A DNA stretch of 16,278 nucleotides from Pseudomonadota bacterium (GCA_023416965.1 JAEZGJ010000133.1:1-16278), one strand, 5' to 3'; shown: positions 1 to 7,589, numbered from the stretch's first letter. Program-made: numbers and translations. The notes: generated by a model from the sequence alone, not told the origin.

Positions 1-147
1 GTCGATGCCAGTTCCATCATGGGCCTGATGATGCTCGCCGCCGGCATCGGCACCTCCATCACCATCAGCGCCCGCGGGCGCGAGGCCGAGGCCGCGGTCG
101 AGGCGCTGGCAGCGCTGGTCGCGGACCGGTTCGGCGAGGGTGAATAG
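1..147 (+). CDS. HPr family phosphocarrier protein, C-terminal part (5' end outside window)
   Basis: The first 48 codons read in frame 1 to a TAG stop and match the second half of HPr, the small phosphoryl carrier of the phosphotransferase system. The fragment opens with VDASSIMGLMMLAAG, the helix-2 region of HPr, and continues into the usual ITISARG strand and final helix. The second Ser of DASSIMG aligns with Ser46 of Gram-positive HPr, the HprK target. The PTS histidine (His15) would lie upstream of the window and cannot be checked. In alphaproteobacteria this protein belongs to the regulatory nitrogen-type PTS with HprK and a mannose-type EIIA rather than to a sugar uptake system; that context is known biology, not seen here. 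The next gene starts 46 bases downstream on the same strand. Confidence 0.85.
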   Translation, partial: VDASSIMGLMMLAAGIGTSITISARGREAEAAVEALAALVADRFGEGE

Positions 148-193
148 CCACGCCGCTTGCCTCCCGATTCCATCTCGTGCCAAGAGCCGCGCC

Positions 194-727
194 ATGAGTC
201 AGATACCGGAGAATTCAAGCCCGTCGGAAGGCATCGAGCGCGCCCTCGAGCGCGGCCTGTTCGCCAGCCGCTGGCTGATGGCGCCCTTCTATGTGGGCCT
301 GATGATCGGCCTTCTCGCCCTGATGATCGTCTTCGTCCGCGACCTCGTCGGGTTCATGGTGAAGGTGCCGACCGCCAAGGAGGCCGACGTCATTCTCGGC
401 GTGCTGACGCTGATCGACCTGTCGCTCGCCGGCAATCTGGTGATCATGGTGGTGTTCTCGGGCTACGAGAACTTCGTCTCGAAAATGGAGCACGTCACCC
501 ATCGCGACCGGCCGGAATGGATGGGTTCCATCGACTTCTCCGCGCTCAAGCTGAAGCTTCTCGCCTCGATCGTGGCGATCTCGGCCATTCACCTGCTCAA
601 GGGCTTCATGAATGTCGGCGCCATGACGGACCGGGAGATGACCTGGCTGGTCGTCATCCACGTCACGTTCGTCGTGTCGGGCGTGTTGCTGGCGTTGACG
701 GACAAGCTGTCCGCATCGGCCAAGTGA
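194..727 (+). CDS. UPF0114/YqhA-family integral membrane protein (TIGR00645-like)
   Basis: A 177-residue membrane protein matching the YqhA/UPF0114 family, whose function is unknown. The hallmarks are RALERGLFASRWLMAP near the N terminus, FSGYENFVS at about residues 88-96, and the SIVAISAIHLLKGFM segment at about 125-139. Hydrophobic stretches at about 29-49, 66-88, 118-138 and 151-168 suggest three to four membrane helices. The ATG at 194 is preferred because homologues begin shortly before the IERALERG motif; a GTG at 140 in the same frame overlaps the HPr stop and would add 18 atypical residues. The Shine-Dalgarno at 194 is weak (aagag). Its stop TGA overlaps the start of the following methyltransferase, so the two are probably translationally coupled. 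Confidence 0.88.
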   Translation: MSQIPENSSPSEGIERALERGLFASRWLMAPFYVGLMIGLLALMIVFVRDLVGFMVKVPTAKEADVILGVLTLIDLSLAGNLVIMVVFSGYENFVSKMEHVTHRDRPEWMGSIDFSALKLKLLASIVAISAIHLLKGFMNVGAMTDREMTWLVVIHVTFVVSGVLLALTDKLSASAK

Positions 728-1437
728 TGGCGGACTGGCGCTCCTTCTGGGACGGTGATCACGCCATCTACGTCTCCGACCGCCACAAGGCGGTGCACTA
801 CCGCGCCATCGCCGACGGAATCCTCGCCCATGTGGCCGAGGCGGGCCTCGGGGCGGAGGCCGTGGTGCTGGACTATGCCTGCGGCGAGGCGCTGGAGAGC
901 CCGCGGGTGGCGGCGGCCGTAGGCCGGCTGGTCCTGTGCGACGGCGCGCCGTCGGTGGTGGCCAAGCTGCGCGACCGCTTCGGGAGCCTGCCCAATGTCG
1001 CCTTCGCCCTTCCCGAGGATCTCGACGCCGTGCTGCCCGACGCCACGGCCGACCTCATCGTCGTCTCCTCCCTCATCCAGTATCTCTCGACGGACGATTT
1101 CGCCGCCCTGCTCGGCCGCTTCCGGGCGAAGCTGAAGCTGGACGGGCGACTCGTCGTCGCCGACGTGATTCCGCCCGATGCGGGCATGGCGGCCGACATC
1201 GCCTCGCTGCTGCGCAACGCCTGGCGCAACGGCTACCTGCCGGCGGCCCTCGTCGGGCTCGCGGCGACGGCCGTCTCGCCCTACCGCAAGATCCGCAGCG
1301 AGATCGGCCTCGCCACCTATGCCGAGGCCGACATGCTGGCGCTGATGGCGCGGCACGGCTTCTCTGCCCGGCGTCACCTGCCCAATCTCGGGCTCACCCC
1401 CCACCGCATGACCTTCGTCGCGGCGCCGAAGGTTTGA
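727..1437 (+). CDS. Class I SAM-dependent methyltransferase, substrate unknown
   Basis: A 236-residue protein with a Rossmann methyltransferase layout. A motif I-like VVLDYACGEA (residues 47-56) is followed by an acidic strand end LCDGAPS (about 70-76, D72), and by DLIVVSSLIQYL (109-120) as the motif IV region. RLVVADVIPP (141-150) follows as motif V/VI, and the C-terminal strand ends HRMTFVAAPKV. Motif I is degenerate: DYACGEA stands where D-x-G-x-G is usual, so cofactor binding is inferred rather than certain. The start ATG overlaps the upstream stop (ATGA at 726-729), indicating an operon with the UPF0114 gene. The substrate could be a small molecule or lipid; nothing in the sequence decides it. 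Confidence 0.75.
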   Translation: MADWRSFWDGDHAIYVSDRHKAVHYRAIADGILAHVAEAGLGAEAVVLDYACGEALESPRVAAAVGRLVLCDGAPSVVAKLRDRFGSLPNVAFALPEDLDAVLPDATADLIVVSSLIQYLSTDDFAALLGRFRAKLKLDGRLVVADVIPPDAGMAADIASLLRNAWRNGYLPAALVGLAATAVSPYRKIRSEIGLATYAEADMLALMARHGFSARRHLPNLGLTPHRMTFVAAPKV

Positions 1438-1507
1438 CTCACAGCCTTCGTTTCGGCATACCGGCCGGATCGTTCTTTGAACAGAACGCACTCGCGACGG
1501 TGATGCG

Positions 1508-2662
1508 ATGAACCCGATCTTTGCCGACCTGCCCACCACCGTCTTCGAGGTCATGTCGCAGATGGCGCGCGAGACCGGCGCCATTAATCTCGGCCAGGGC
1601 TTCCCCGACGATCCCGGTCCGGTGGATGTGCGCCAGAAGGCCGCCGACGCGGTGATGAACGGGTGGAACCAGTACCCGCCCATGATGGGCCTGCCGGAAC
1701 TGCGCCAGGCGGTTGCCGACCACTACCGTCATCATCAGGGCCTCACCATGGATCCGCAGCGGGAGGTGATGATCACCTCCGGCGCGACCGAGGCGCTGGC
1801 CGGCGCGCTGATGGCGCTGATCGAGCCGGGCGACGAGGTGGTGCTGTTCCAGCCGATGTACGACGCCTATCTGCCGCTCGTGCTCAGGGCCGGGGGCGTG
1901 CCGCGCTTCGTGACGCTCAGGCCGCCGCACTGGCGCTTCACGGAAGAGGACCTCGCCGCCGTCTTCACGGCGAGGACCCGCGTGGTGCTGATCAACAATC
2001 CGCTCAATCCGGCTGCCTCCATCTTCCCGGCCGAGGACCTCGACCTGCTCGGGCGGTTCTGCCAGCGCTTCGGTGCCACCGTGATCTCCGACGAGGTCTG
2101 GGAACACGTCGTCTTCGACGGGCGGCGGCACCTGTCGGTCCTGGCGATCGAGTCGCTGCGCGACCGGTCGGTGAAGATCGGTTCGGCCGGCAAGATCTTC
2201 TCGCTCACCGGCTGGAAGGTGGGCTTCGTGGTGGCGGCTCCGGCGATCATGAAGGTGCTGTCCAAGGCGCACCAGTTCCTGACCTTCACGACGCCGCCGA
2301 ACCTGCAGGCGGCGGTGGCCTATGGTCTCGCCAAGGACGACGGCTATTTCACCGGCATGCGGGCGGATCTGCAGCGCTCGCGCGACCTCTTCCACGCCGG
2401 ACTGGTACAGGCCGGTTTCCGCGTGCTGCCGAGCGCCGCCACCTATTTCATCAACGTCGATCTCGCTTCCGCCGGAATCAACGACGACGTCGCCTTCTGC
2501 AAGGCGCTCGTCGCCGATCACGGCGTCGCGGCCATCCCCGTCTCGGCCTTCTACGCGCAGACGCCCGTCACCTCGGTGGTGCGGTTCTGCTTCGCCAAGA
2601 AGGACGAGACGCTGAACGGTGCGCTGGACAGGCTGGTGAACGTCTTCGCGCAGGCGGCCTGA
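1508..2662 (+). CDS. PLP-dependent class I/II aminotransferase (YbdL / kynurenine-methionine aminotransferase-like)
   Basis: A 384-residue fold-type I aminotransferase. The N terminus carries INLGQGFPDDPGP, typical of the methionine/kynurenine aminotransferase branch. SGATEA is the cofactor phosphate loop, NNPLNPA (163-169) the substrate/cofactor loop, and D195 in SDEVW binds the pyridine nitrogen. K229 in SAGKIFSLTGWKVGF is the Schiff-base lysine, and R359 in VVRFCFAKK fits the substrate carboxylate arginine. Length is normal for the family. Two positions are off consensus: the loop reads NPLNPAAS rather than NPxNPTG, and Trp198 replaces the usual Tyr in DEVY. The likely reaction is transfer of an amino group from a hydrophobic or sulfur amino acid to a 2-oxo acid. 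It starts 70 bases after the methyltransferase and ends 2 bases from the convergent Rrf2 gene. Confidence 0.9.
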   Translation: MNPIFADLPTTVFEVMSQMARETGAINLGQGFPDDPGPVDVRQKAADAVMNGWNQYPPMMGLPELRQAVADHYRHHQGLTMDPQREVMITSGATEALAGALMALIEPGDEVVLFQPMYDAYLPLVLRAGGVPRFVTLRPPHWRFTEEDLAAVFTARTRVVLINNPLNPAASIFPAEDLDLLGRFCQRFGATVISDEVWEHVVFDGRRHLSVLAIESLRDRSVKIGSAGKIFSLTGWKVGFVVAAPAIMKVLSKAHQFLTFTTPPNLQAAVAYGLAKDDGYFTGMRADLQRSRDLFHAGLVQAGFRVLPSAATYFINVDLASAGINDDVAFCKALVADHGVAAIPVSAFYAQTPVTSVVRFCFAKKDETLNGALDRLVNVFAQAA

Positions 2663-2664
2663 GG

Positions 2665-3099
2665 TCAGGCCGGCTCGAGCAGGCCCGGCACGGCCTCGCG
2701 CGCCTCGACGACCTTGTCGCAGAGGTCGGCCACGGAGATCTTGCCCAGGCGGTCGAAATAGTCCCGCTCGGCCTCCGCCATGGCGGGCACGATGATGGCC
2801 TCGATCAGCGGCGAGATGGCGTCGAAGTCGTCTACGCCGGAGCCGACCGCCGTGCGGACGATCTCGGCACAATTGATGCGGTGGCGGTCGCGGGCGACGT
2901 CATAGCCCCCGCGCGGTCCGCGCATGCCCTTGAGGATCCCGGCCCTGACCAGCGCCTGCAGGAGCGGTTCGAGGTGGCGGGGCGGAAGGTTGTGGCGTGC
3001 GGCAAGCGCCTTCGCCGACACCGGTGCGTTGACCGCGTGTACGGCGATATCGACAACGGCGGCGATCGCCAACCGGCCACGACGTGAAAGGATCGACAT
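2665..3099 (-). CDS. Rrf2-family transcriptional regulator without the IscR cysteine triad
   Basis: A 144-residue winged-helix regulator of the Rrf2 family. Residues 8-70 form the DNA-binding domain, with recognition region LPPRHLEPLLQALVRAGIL (38-56, including the conserved Glu44) and wing GMRGPRGGYDVAR (58-70). The C-terminal part is the dimerisation helix. The only cysteines are C77 and C127, so the three closely spaced cysteines that hold the iron-sulfur cluster in IscR, RirA or NsrR are absent; another signal is likely. The start is supported by a TGAGGGA Shine-Dalgarno 4 bases upstream of the ATG on the minus strand. It converges on the aminotransferase with a 2-base gap. Its target is unknown; self-regulation is common in the family. 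Confidence 0.9.
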   Translation of the reverse strand: MSILSRRGRLAIAAVVDIAVHAVNAPVSAKALAARHNLPPRHLEPLLQALVRAGILKGMRGPRGGYDVARDRHRINCAEIVRTAVGSGVDDFDAISPLIEAIIVPAMAEAERDYFDRLGKISVADLCDKVVEAREAVPGLLEPA

Positions 3100-3222
3100 G
3101 GGTCCCTCAATGCTGGGGGCGACGTCGTTTCACCCCAATTTCGAGCAAATCATATCTGAGACGAAGAGTAGAAGACCATTTCGTGCATAAGGCCTGTGTC
3201 TGCAACGCAGAGAAGAAAATTC
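3100..3222 (-). promoter_or_regulatory. Intergenic region upstream of the Rrf2 gene and downstream of dut
   Basis: This 123-base gap is visibly more AT-rich than its surroundings (about 3140-3222) and must hold the promoter of the Rrf2 gene. A TATGAT-like -10 is present on the minus strand (around 3150-3156), but I see no convincing -35. A short perfect inverted repeat (TCTGC-AAC-GCAGA, 3199-3211) and a small AAGAA/TTCTT dyad (about 3213-3224) lie near the dut stop; neither is followed by a T tract on the minus strand. Confidence 0.35.
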
Positions 3223-3678
3223 TTAGCGACCGGTAGAACCGAGCCCCCCTGCCCCCCGACGAGTCGCGTCCAGGGTCTCGACGGCGACGAGGTCTGCGGC
3301 GGTGACGGGCGCGATGACGAGCTGGGCAATGCGCTCGCCCCGCGCGATGGTCACGGGTTCCCGGCCGAGATTGACGAGCAGCACCTTCACCTCCCCACGA
3401 TAGTCGCAGTCGATGGTCCCAGGCGCATTGGCAACGGTCAGCCCGTGCTTGAAGGCGAGCCCGGAGCGCGGCCGGACCTGACCTTCATAGCCCGCCGGAA
3501 TGGCCATTTCGAGGCCGGTCGCGATGGCCGCGCGGGCGCCGGGCTCGAGGATCAGCGGCGTGTCGGCGGGCAGGGCGGCGAGGAGGTCCATGCCGGCGGC
3601 GCCCTCGCTCTGGGCGCGCGGCAACGGCAGGCCCTCGCCGTGGGGCAGGACGCGGACGGGGACGGTCAGGCGACTCAT
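3223..3678 (-). CDS. dut: Deoxyuridine 5'-triphosphate nucleotidohydrolase (dUTPase)
   Basis: A 151-residue trimeric dUTPase that converts dUTP to dUMP and pyrophosphate, keeping uracil out of DNA and feeding dTMP synthesis. All five family motifs are present: AGMDLLA (28-34), RPRSGLA (69-75), TIDCDYRGE (88-96, with catalytic Asp90), GERIAQLVIAP (114-124), and the C-terminal arm RGAGGLGSTGR (141-151). Motif V normally reads RGxGGFGSTG; here Leu146, codon CTC, replaces the phenylalanine that stacks on the uracil ring. The ATG overlaps the coaBC stop by ATGA, so it is the second gene of a coaBC-dut transcript, a common bacterial pairing. Length is standard for the family. Confidence 0.96.
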   Translation of the reverse strand: MSRLTVPVRVLPHGEGLPLPRAQSEGAAGMDLLAALPADTPLILEPGARAAIATGLEMAIPAGYEGQVRPRSGLAFKHGLTVANAPGTIDCDYRGEVKVLLVNLGREPVTIARGERIAQLVIAPVTAADLVAVETLDATRRGAGGLGSTGR

Positions 3679-4883
3679 GAGGCGATCCGGCGGGCGAGGA
3701 GGGAGACGAGGGCGCTAGCGACGGCGTCCTTGGACTGGCGTTCCCAGGTCTCGACGCCGTCGGCAGCGACGATATGGACCCGGTTCATGTCGCCCCCGAA
3801 GGTGTCAGTGCCGCTGGAGACGTCGTTGGCGACAATGAGATCGCAGCCCTTGCGGGCGAGCTTGGCGCGGGCATTGTCGATGACAGCCTCGGTCTCCGCG
3901 GCAAATCCCACGACGATGCCGGGCCGTCCCGCGGTCTTCTTCGCGACGGTGGCGAGGATGTCGGGGTTCTCCACGAAGCTGAGGCTCGGCGGGCCGCCGG
4001 CGCCCTTCTTGAGCTTGCCGCCGGCGATCTCGGCGACGCGCCAGTCGGCGACGGCGGCGGCGAAGACGGCGATGTCGGCGGGCAGCGCCTTTTCCACCGC
4101 CGCCAGCATGTCGCGGGCGCTCTCGACATGGACGGTGGCGACGCCGACGGGATCGGCGAGGGAGACCGGCCCGGTGACCAGGGTGACGCGGGCGCCGGCG
4201 GCGGCCGCGGCGCGGGCGATGGCGTGGCCCTGCTTGCCGGAGGAATGGTTGGAGATGTAGCGCACGGGGTCGATGGCCTCGCGGGTCGGGCCCGAGGTCA
4301 CCACGACGTGGCGTCCCGCCAGCGGCCGGCCGACGGCGGGATCGGCCATCAGCGCCTCGATGGCGGCGATGATCTCCGGCACCTCGGCCATCCGCCCCGG
4401 CCCGAACTCGCCGCAGGCCATGGAGCCCTCGTTCGGCCCGACCACGGCGACGCCGTCGCCGCGCAGCGTCGCGAGATTGCGCTGGGTCGCCGGGTTCAGC
4501 CACATCCGCACGTTCATGGCGGGGGCGAGGAGCACGCGCTTGTCCGTGGCGAGGAGGGCGGTGGAGGCGAGGTCGTTCGCGTGGCCGTTCGCCATCTTCG
4601 CCATGAGGTCGGCGGTGGCGGGCGCGACGACGAGGAGGTCGGCGTCCCGCGACAGTTCGATATGGCCCATCTCGTTCTCGTCGGTGAGCGAGAACAGGTC
4701 CTGGAACACCTTGTCGCCGGTAAGGGAGGCGACCGAGAGCGGGGTGACGAATTCGCTCCCCGCGCGCGTGAGGATGGCGCGCACGCGCGCGCCGCGGTCC
4801 TGCAGCCGGCGGATGAGGTCGAGCGACTTGTAGGCGGCGATGCCGCCGCCGATGACGAGAAGGATGCGCTTGCCGACGAGCAT
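3675..4883 (-). CDS. coaBC: Bifunctional phosphopantothenoylcysteine decarboxylase / phosphopantothenate-cysteine ligase
   Basis: A 402-residue two-domain enzyme catalysing consecutive steps of coenzyme A synthesis: joining cysteine to 4'-phosphopantothenate and decarboxylating the product to 4'-phosphopantetheine. The N-terminal FMN-dependent CoaC domain (about 1-185) has the GGGIAAYKS nucleotide loop (12-20), catalytic His74 in GHIELS, PAMNVRMW (121-128), and catalytic Cys157 in SMACGEFGPGRM. The CoaB domain (about 189-402) has TSGPTREAIDPVRYISN (196-212), AAAVADWR (275-282), the KLKK stretch at 290-293 and ANDVS (352-356). The start lies directly before the first beta strand, as in homologues, with a GGAAGG-like ribosome site about 10 bases upstream. 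It is followed by dut with an ATGA overlap. Confidence 0.97.
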   Translation of the reverse strand: MLVGKRILLVIGGGIAAYKSLDLIRRLQDRGARVRAILTRAGSEFVTPLSVASLTGDKVFQDLFSLTDENEMGHIELSRDADLLVVAPATADLMAKMANGHANDLASTALLATDKRVLLAPAMNVRMWLNPATQRNLATLRGDGVAVVGPNEGSMACGEFGPGRMAEVPEIIAAIEALMADPAVGRPLAGRHVVVTSGPTREAIDPVRYISNHSSGKQGHAIARAAAAAGARVTLVTGPVSLADPVGVATVHVESARDMLAAVEKALPADIAVFAAAVADWRVAEIAGGKLKKGAGGPPSLSFVENPDILATVAKKTAGRPGIVVGFAAETEAVIDNARAKLARKGCDLIVANDVSSGTDTFGGDMNRVHIVAADGVETWERQSKDAVASALVSLLARRIAS

Positions 4884-4940
4884 GGGAAAAGGCCTTCCAG
4901 CGAGGCGGGGACCCTACCGGGTTGTTGCTGCGCTGCAAAG

Positions 4941-4958
4941 CCGGCCGAGTGTGGCCGG
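4941..4958 (-). terminator. Stem-loop after the AI-2E-family gene, weak intrinsic terminator candidate
   Basis: Perfect 6-bp GC stem (CCGGCC / GGCCGG) with a 6-base loop, beginning right after the TGA at 4959-4961 on the minus strand and followed there by CTTTGC. The stem is GC-rich and well placed, but the T tract is only three bases, so termination may be partial and allow read-through into coaBC. Confidence 0.4.
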
Positions 4959-6035
4959 TCAAGCAGGACCGGGATCGCGGACCTGCTGCTCCCGTCTTGA
5001 CGGCGTCTCCGCCAGCATCTGCCAGACTGTGACGAACATGGCGGCGATGAGCGGGCCCACCACGAAGCCGTTGAGGCCGAAGATCTCAATGCCGCCGAGG
5101 GTCGAGATGAGGATGAGATAATCGGGCAGCTTGACGTCCTTGCCGACCAGCATGGGCCTCAGGATGTTGTCGGCGAGGCCGATGACCATGACGCCGAAGG
5201 CGACGAGGACGACGCCCTGCCAGATCGAGCCGGTGGCCAGGAGATAGATGGCGACCGGCCCCCAGACGAGGCCGGCGCCCACCGCCGGCACCAGTGACAG
5301 GAAGGCCATCAGCGCCGCCCACAGGAGCGGCGAGGGAATGCCGAGGAACCAGAAGATGACGCCGCCGAGGGCACCCTGCAGCAGGGCGATGAGGATGCCG
5401 CCCTTGACGGTCGCCTGGACGACCTGTGCGAACTTGCGCAGCAGGGCGCGGCGCCGGTGCGGCTGCAGCGGCAGCTTGTCGGCGATGCGGTCGATCAGAC
5501 TGCCGCCGTCGCGCAGCAGAAAGAACAGGAGGTAGAGCATCACGCCGAGGTCGAGCACGAAGCCGGCCGTGCCCTGGCCGATGCTGACCGCCCGGCTGGC
5601 GATGGACTGGCTGCTGGCGGTGGCCCAGGAGGCGATCCGCGCCTGCACGTCGTCGGCATTGTAGATGCCGTAGCTGGCGGCGAAATCGGTGACCCAGGAC
5701 GGGAGGCTGGCCAGGACGCGGCCGATCAGGGCGGGCAGGTCGATGCGTCCGGATTCGATGGCGGCATAGGCTTCGGCCCCCTGCGTGACCAGGTTTGCCC
5801 CGATGCCGAGAAACGGCAGGATGACGATGAGAAGGATCGCCACCAGGGTGATCAGGGCGGCAAGGCTCGGCCGGTTCGGCATGGCGCGCGTGACCCGGTC
5901 GTTGACCGGCGCGAAGACGATGGCGGTGACGACGGCCCAGAGGATGGCGCCGAAGAAGGGCCAGAGGATCCAGCCGAACAGCAGGCTGACGACGACCAGC
6001 AGCGCCGCAAAACCCACATCGTCGAACTTGCGCAT
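4959..6035 (-). CDS. AI-2E family transporter-like integral membrane protein
   Basis: A 358-residue polytopic inner-membrane protein of the AI-2E (YdiK/PerM/TqsA-like) family. The N-terminal half has paired hydrophobic helices (about 8-40 and 57-80). A soluble stretch follows, then helices around VLDLGVMLYLLFFLL, ILIALLQGALGGVIFWFLG and LLWAALMAFLSLVPAVGAGLVWG. The family signature ADNILRPMLVGKDVKLPDYLILISTLGGIEIFGLNGFVVGPL closes the protein, before a short charged tail. The ATG at 6035 (MRKFDDVGF) is chosen because the first helix follows at once and GAGAG lies about 6 bases upstream; an in-frame ATG at 6083 adds 16 residues unlike the family. Members are reported to export autoinducer-2 or to act as ion/proton-coupled exporters; the name does not prove a substrate. 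It stands 75 bases upstream of coaBC. Confidence 0.88.
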   Translation of the reverse strand: MRKFDDVGFAALLVVVSLLFGWILWPFFGAILWAVVTAIVFAPVNDRVTRAMPNRPSLAALITLVAILLIVILPFLGIGANLVTQGAEAYAAIESGRIDLPALIGRVLASLPSWVTDFAASYGIYNADDVQARIASWATASSQSIASRAVSIGQGTAGFVLDLGVMLYLLFFLLRDGGSLIDRIADKLPLQPHRRRALLRKFAQVVQATVKGGILIALLQGALGGVIFWFLGIPSPLLWAALMAFLSLVPAVGAGLVWGPVAIYLLATGSIWQGVVLVAFGVMVIGLADNILRPMLVGKDVKLPDYLILISTLGGIEIFGLNGFVVGPLIAAMFVTVWQMLAETPSRREQQVRDPGPA

Positions 6036-6091
6036 CGTCGCTCTCGTGGCCCGCTCCCCGCAGGGAGCCCAGACCACTGACAACGCGCGAA

Positions 6092-6129
6092 AGCGAAAAA
6101 GGAGCCGCCGCCTTCACGGCTTTTTCGCT
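6092..6129 (-). terminator. Intrinsic terminator of amn, probably bidirectional
   Basis: A long stem: AGCGAAAAA (6092-6100) plus GCCG (6104-6107) pairs with CGGC (6117-6120) plus TTTTTCGCT (6121-6129), with a GGA bulge and a 9-base loop. The stem begins at the last base of the amn stop codon. A run of A on one arm and T on the other gives each strand a U-rich 3' arm, the form of a bidirectional rho-independent terminator. Confidence 0.75.
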
Positions 6130-7574
6130 CAGCGGAAGGGCGGCTCGTCGAAGCTGCGGAGCTTGCGCGAATGGATGGTGCCGCCTGCGCGCTTCAGCCG
6201 TTCCACGGCGTCGAGGCCGACGAGCAGGTGCTGGGCGACGGCGCTGGCATAGAAGGCGTTGGCGGCCCCCGGCAGCTTGATTTCTCCGTGCAGCGGCTTG
6301 TCGGAGACGCAGAGGAGGGTGCCGTAGGGCACGCGCAGCCGATAACCCTGGGCGGCGATGGTGCCGCTCTCCATGTCGACGGCGATGGCACGGGAGAGGT
6401 TGAAGAGGCGCGCCTCCTGAGCGTAGCGCAGCTCCCAGTTGCGGTCGTTGTTGGTGACGACGGTACCTGTCCTCAGCCGGTGCTTCAGCGCCTCGCCGCT
6501 CATGCCGGTGACGGCGGCGCAGGCCTCCTGAAGGGCGGTCTGGACCTCGGCCAGGGCAGGGATCGGGATTTCCGGCGGCACGAGGGCGTCGAGGATGCGG
6601 TCGCGCCTGAGGTAGGCGTGGGCGAGGACGTAGTCGCCGATCTCCTGGGCCTGCCTGAGGCCGCCGCAATGGCCGATCATCAGCCAGCAGTGGGGGCGCA
6701 GCACCGCGAGGTGGTCGGTGATGTTCTTCGCGTTGGAGGGCCCGACGCCGATATTGACGAGGGTGACGCCGGCGGTTCCCCGCCGCTCGAGATGGTAGGC
6801 CGGCATCTGGTAGCGGTGCCAGGCGGAGGCGGCGATGCGGGCGGCGCCGCCCTCCAGCGTCTCCGCGGTGACGGCGAGGCCGCCGGGGGCCACCAGGCGC
6901 TCGGCCCGGCCGGCGGCGATCTCGGCCATGGCCCAGCCGACGAACTGGTCGACATAGCGGTGGTAGTTGGTCAGCAGGATCCAGGGCTGGACGCAGCGCC
7001 AGTCGGTGCCGGTGTAGTGGATCAACCGGCGCAGGGAATAGTCCACGCGCACCGCGTCGAAGAGGGCGAGCGGCAGGGTCCCCTGCGGCAGCCCGTCGAG
7101 GATGCCGTCGGCGACCTCGTCGCCGACGAGGGAGAGCAGGGGCACGGGGAAGTGGCGCGCCAGTTCCGCCGGGGTGCGGCCGTCGGCGGAGAGGTCGGCG
7201 GCGCCGTCCAGCACATAGGGATAGGGGATTTCCTGGGTCGAGGGCCGGACGTCCAGCGTCGCGTCATATTCGGTGGTGAGCGGGCGGAGCTGGTCGAGGA
7301 GATAGCGGCGGAAGAAGCCGGGCTGGGTGATGGTCGTACGGTAGAGACCGGGCCGGGAGAACTTGGCATAGGCGCGGCGGTTGCGCGGGGCGGCCCGCTC
7401 CGGCGCATAGGTGACGGCGATCTCGGGATAGACGAAGCGGGCGCGCTCTTCGGGGCTCGGCGGCGCTCCGCCGCCGAGATAGCGGGCGAGGGCAGCGCGC
7501 AGGGCGGCGGTCGCCTCCTCATAAAGGGCTTCGAGGCGATCGACGGCGGCCTCGGGTGTCAGTCGTTCGGTCAT
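6129..7574 (-). CDS. amn: AMP nucleosidase
   Basis: A 481-residue AMP nucleosidase, which hydrolyses AMP to adenine and ribose 5-phosphate in the cytosol and so controls adenylate pools. The N-terminal Amn-specific domain (about 1-170) begins LTPEAAVDRLEALYEEA and contains YAKFSRPGLYRTTITQP (69-85). The C-terminal nucleoside phosphorylase-like domain has VNIGVGPSNAKNITDHLAVLRPHCWLMIGHCGGLR (273-307), VDMESGTIAAQG (399-410, purine/ribose site) and CVSDKPLHGEIKLPG (422-436, with the expected catalytic Asp425). Length matches the E. coli enzyme (484). ATG 7574 places the start just before LTPxxA as in E. coli; ATG 7589, five codons upstream, is equally possible, and neither has a clear Shine-Dalgarno. 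A strong hairpin ends the gene. Confidence 0.97.
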   Translation of the reverse strand: MTERLTPEAAVDRLEALYEEATAALRAALARYLGGGAPPSPEERARFVYPEIAVTYAPERAAPRNRRAYAKFSRPGLYRTTITQPGFFRRYLLDQLRPLTTEYDATLDVRPSTQEIPYPYVLDGAADLSADGRTPAELARHFPVPLLSLVGDEVADGILDGLPQGTLPLALFDAVRVDYSLRRLIHYTGTDWRCVQPWILLTNYHRYVDQFVGWAMAEIAAGRAERLVAPGGLAVTAETLEGGAARIAASAWHRYQMPAYHLERRGTAGVTLVNIGVGPSNAKNITDHLAVLRPHCWLMIGHCGGLRQAQEIGDYVLAHAYLRRDRILDALVPPEIPIPALAEVQTALQEACAAVTGMSGEALKHRLRTGTVVTNNDRNWELRYAQEARLFNLSRAIAVDMESGTIAAQGYRLRVPYGTLLCVSDKPLHGEIKLPGAANAFYASAVAQHLLVGLDAVERLKRAGGTIHSRKLRSFDEPPFR

Positions 7575-7589
7575 GGTGCAGTCTAACAT

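Noticed and set aside
140..193. GTG at 140 as the start of the UPF0114 protein
   Set aside because: It overlaps the HPr stop and adds 18 residues not expected in the family; ATG 194 lies close to the conserved N terminus.
1472..1490. GTTC/GAAC repeats (gttctttgaacagaac) before the aminotransferase, considered as an SOS box
   Set aside because: The alphaproteobacterial LexA site is a direct repeat GAAC-N7-GAAC (or GTTC-N7-GTTC); the spacing here does not fit.
1439..2872. Very long minus-strand open frame across the aminotransferase gene, and similar long open frames opposite amn, coaBC, AI-2E and the TRAP permease
   Set aside because: These are shadows typical of GC-rich coding DNA: their translations are Arg/Gly/His/Asp-rich with no family motif, while the opposite frames encode recognisable enzymes.
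3199..3224. Small dyads after the dut stop as a rho-independent terminator
   Set aside because: On the minus strand the T-rich stretch comes before the TCTGC/GCAGA stem rather than after it, and the stem is only 5 bp.
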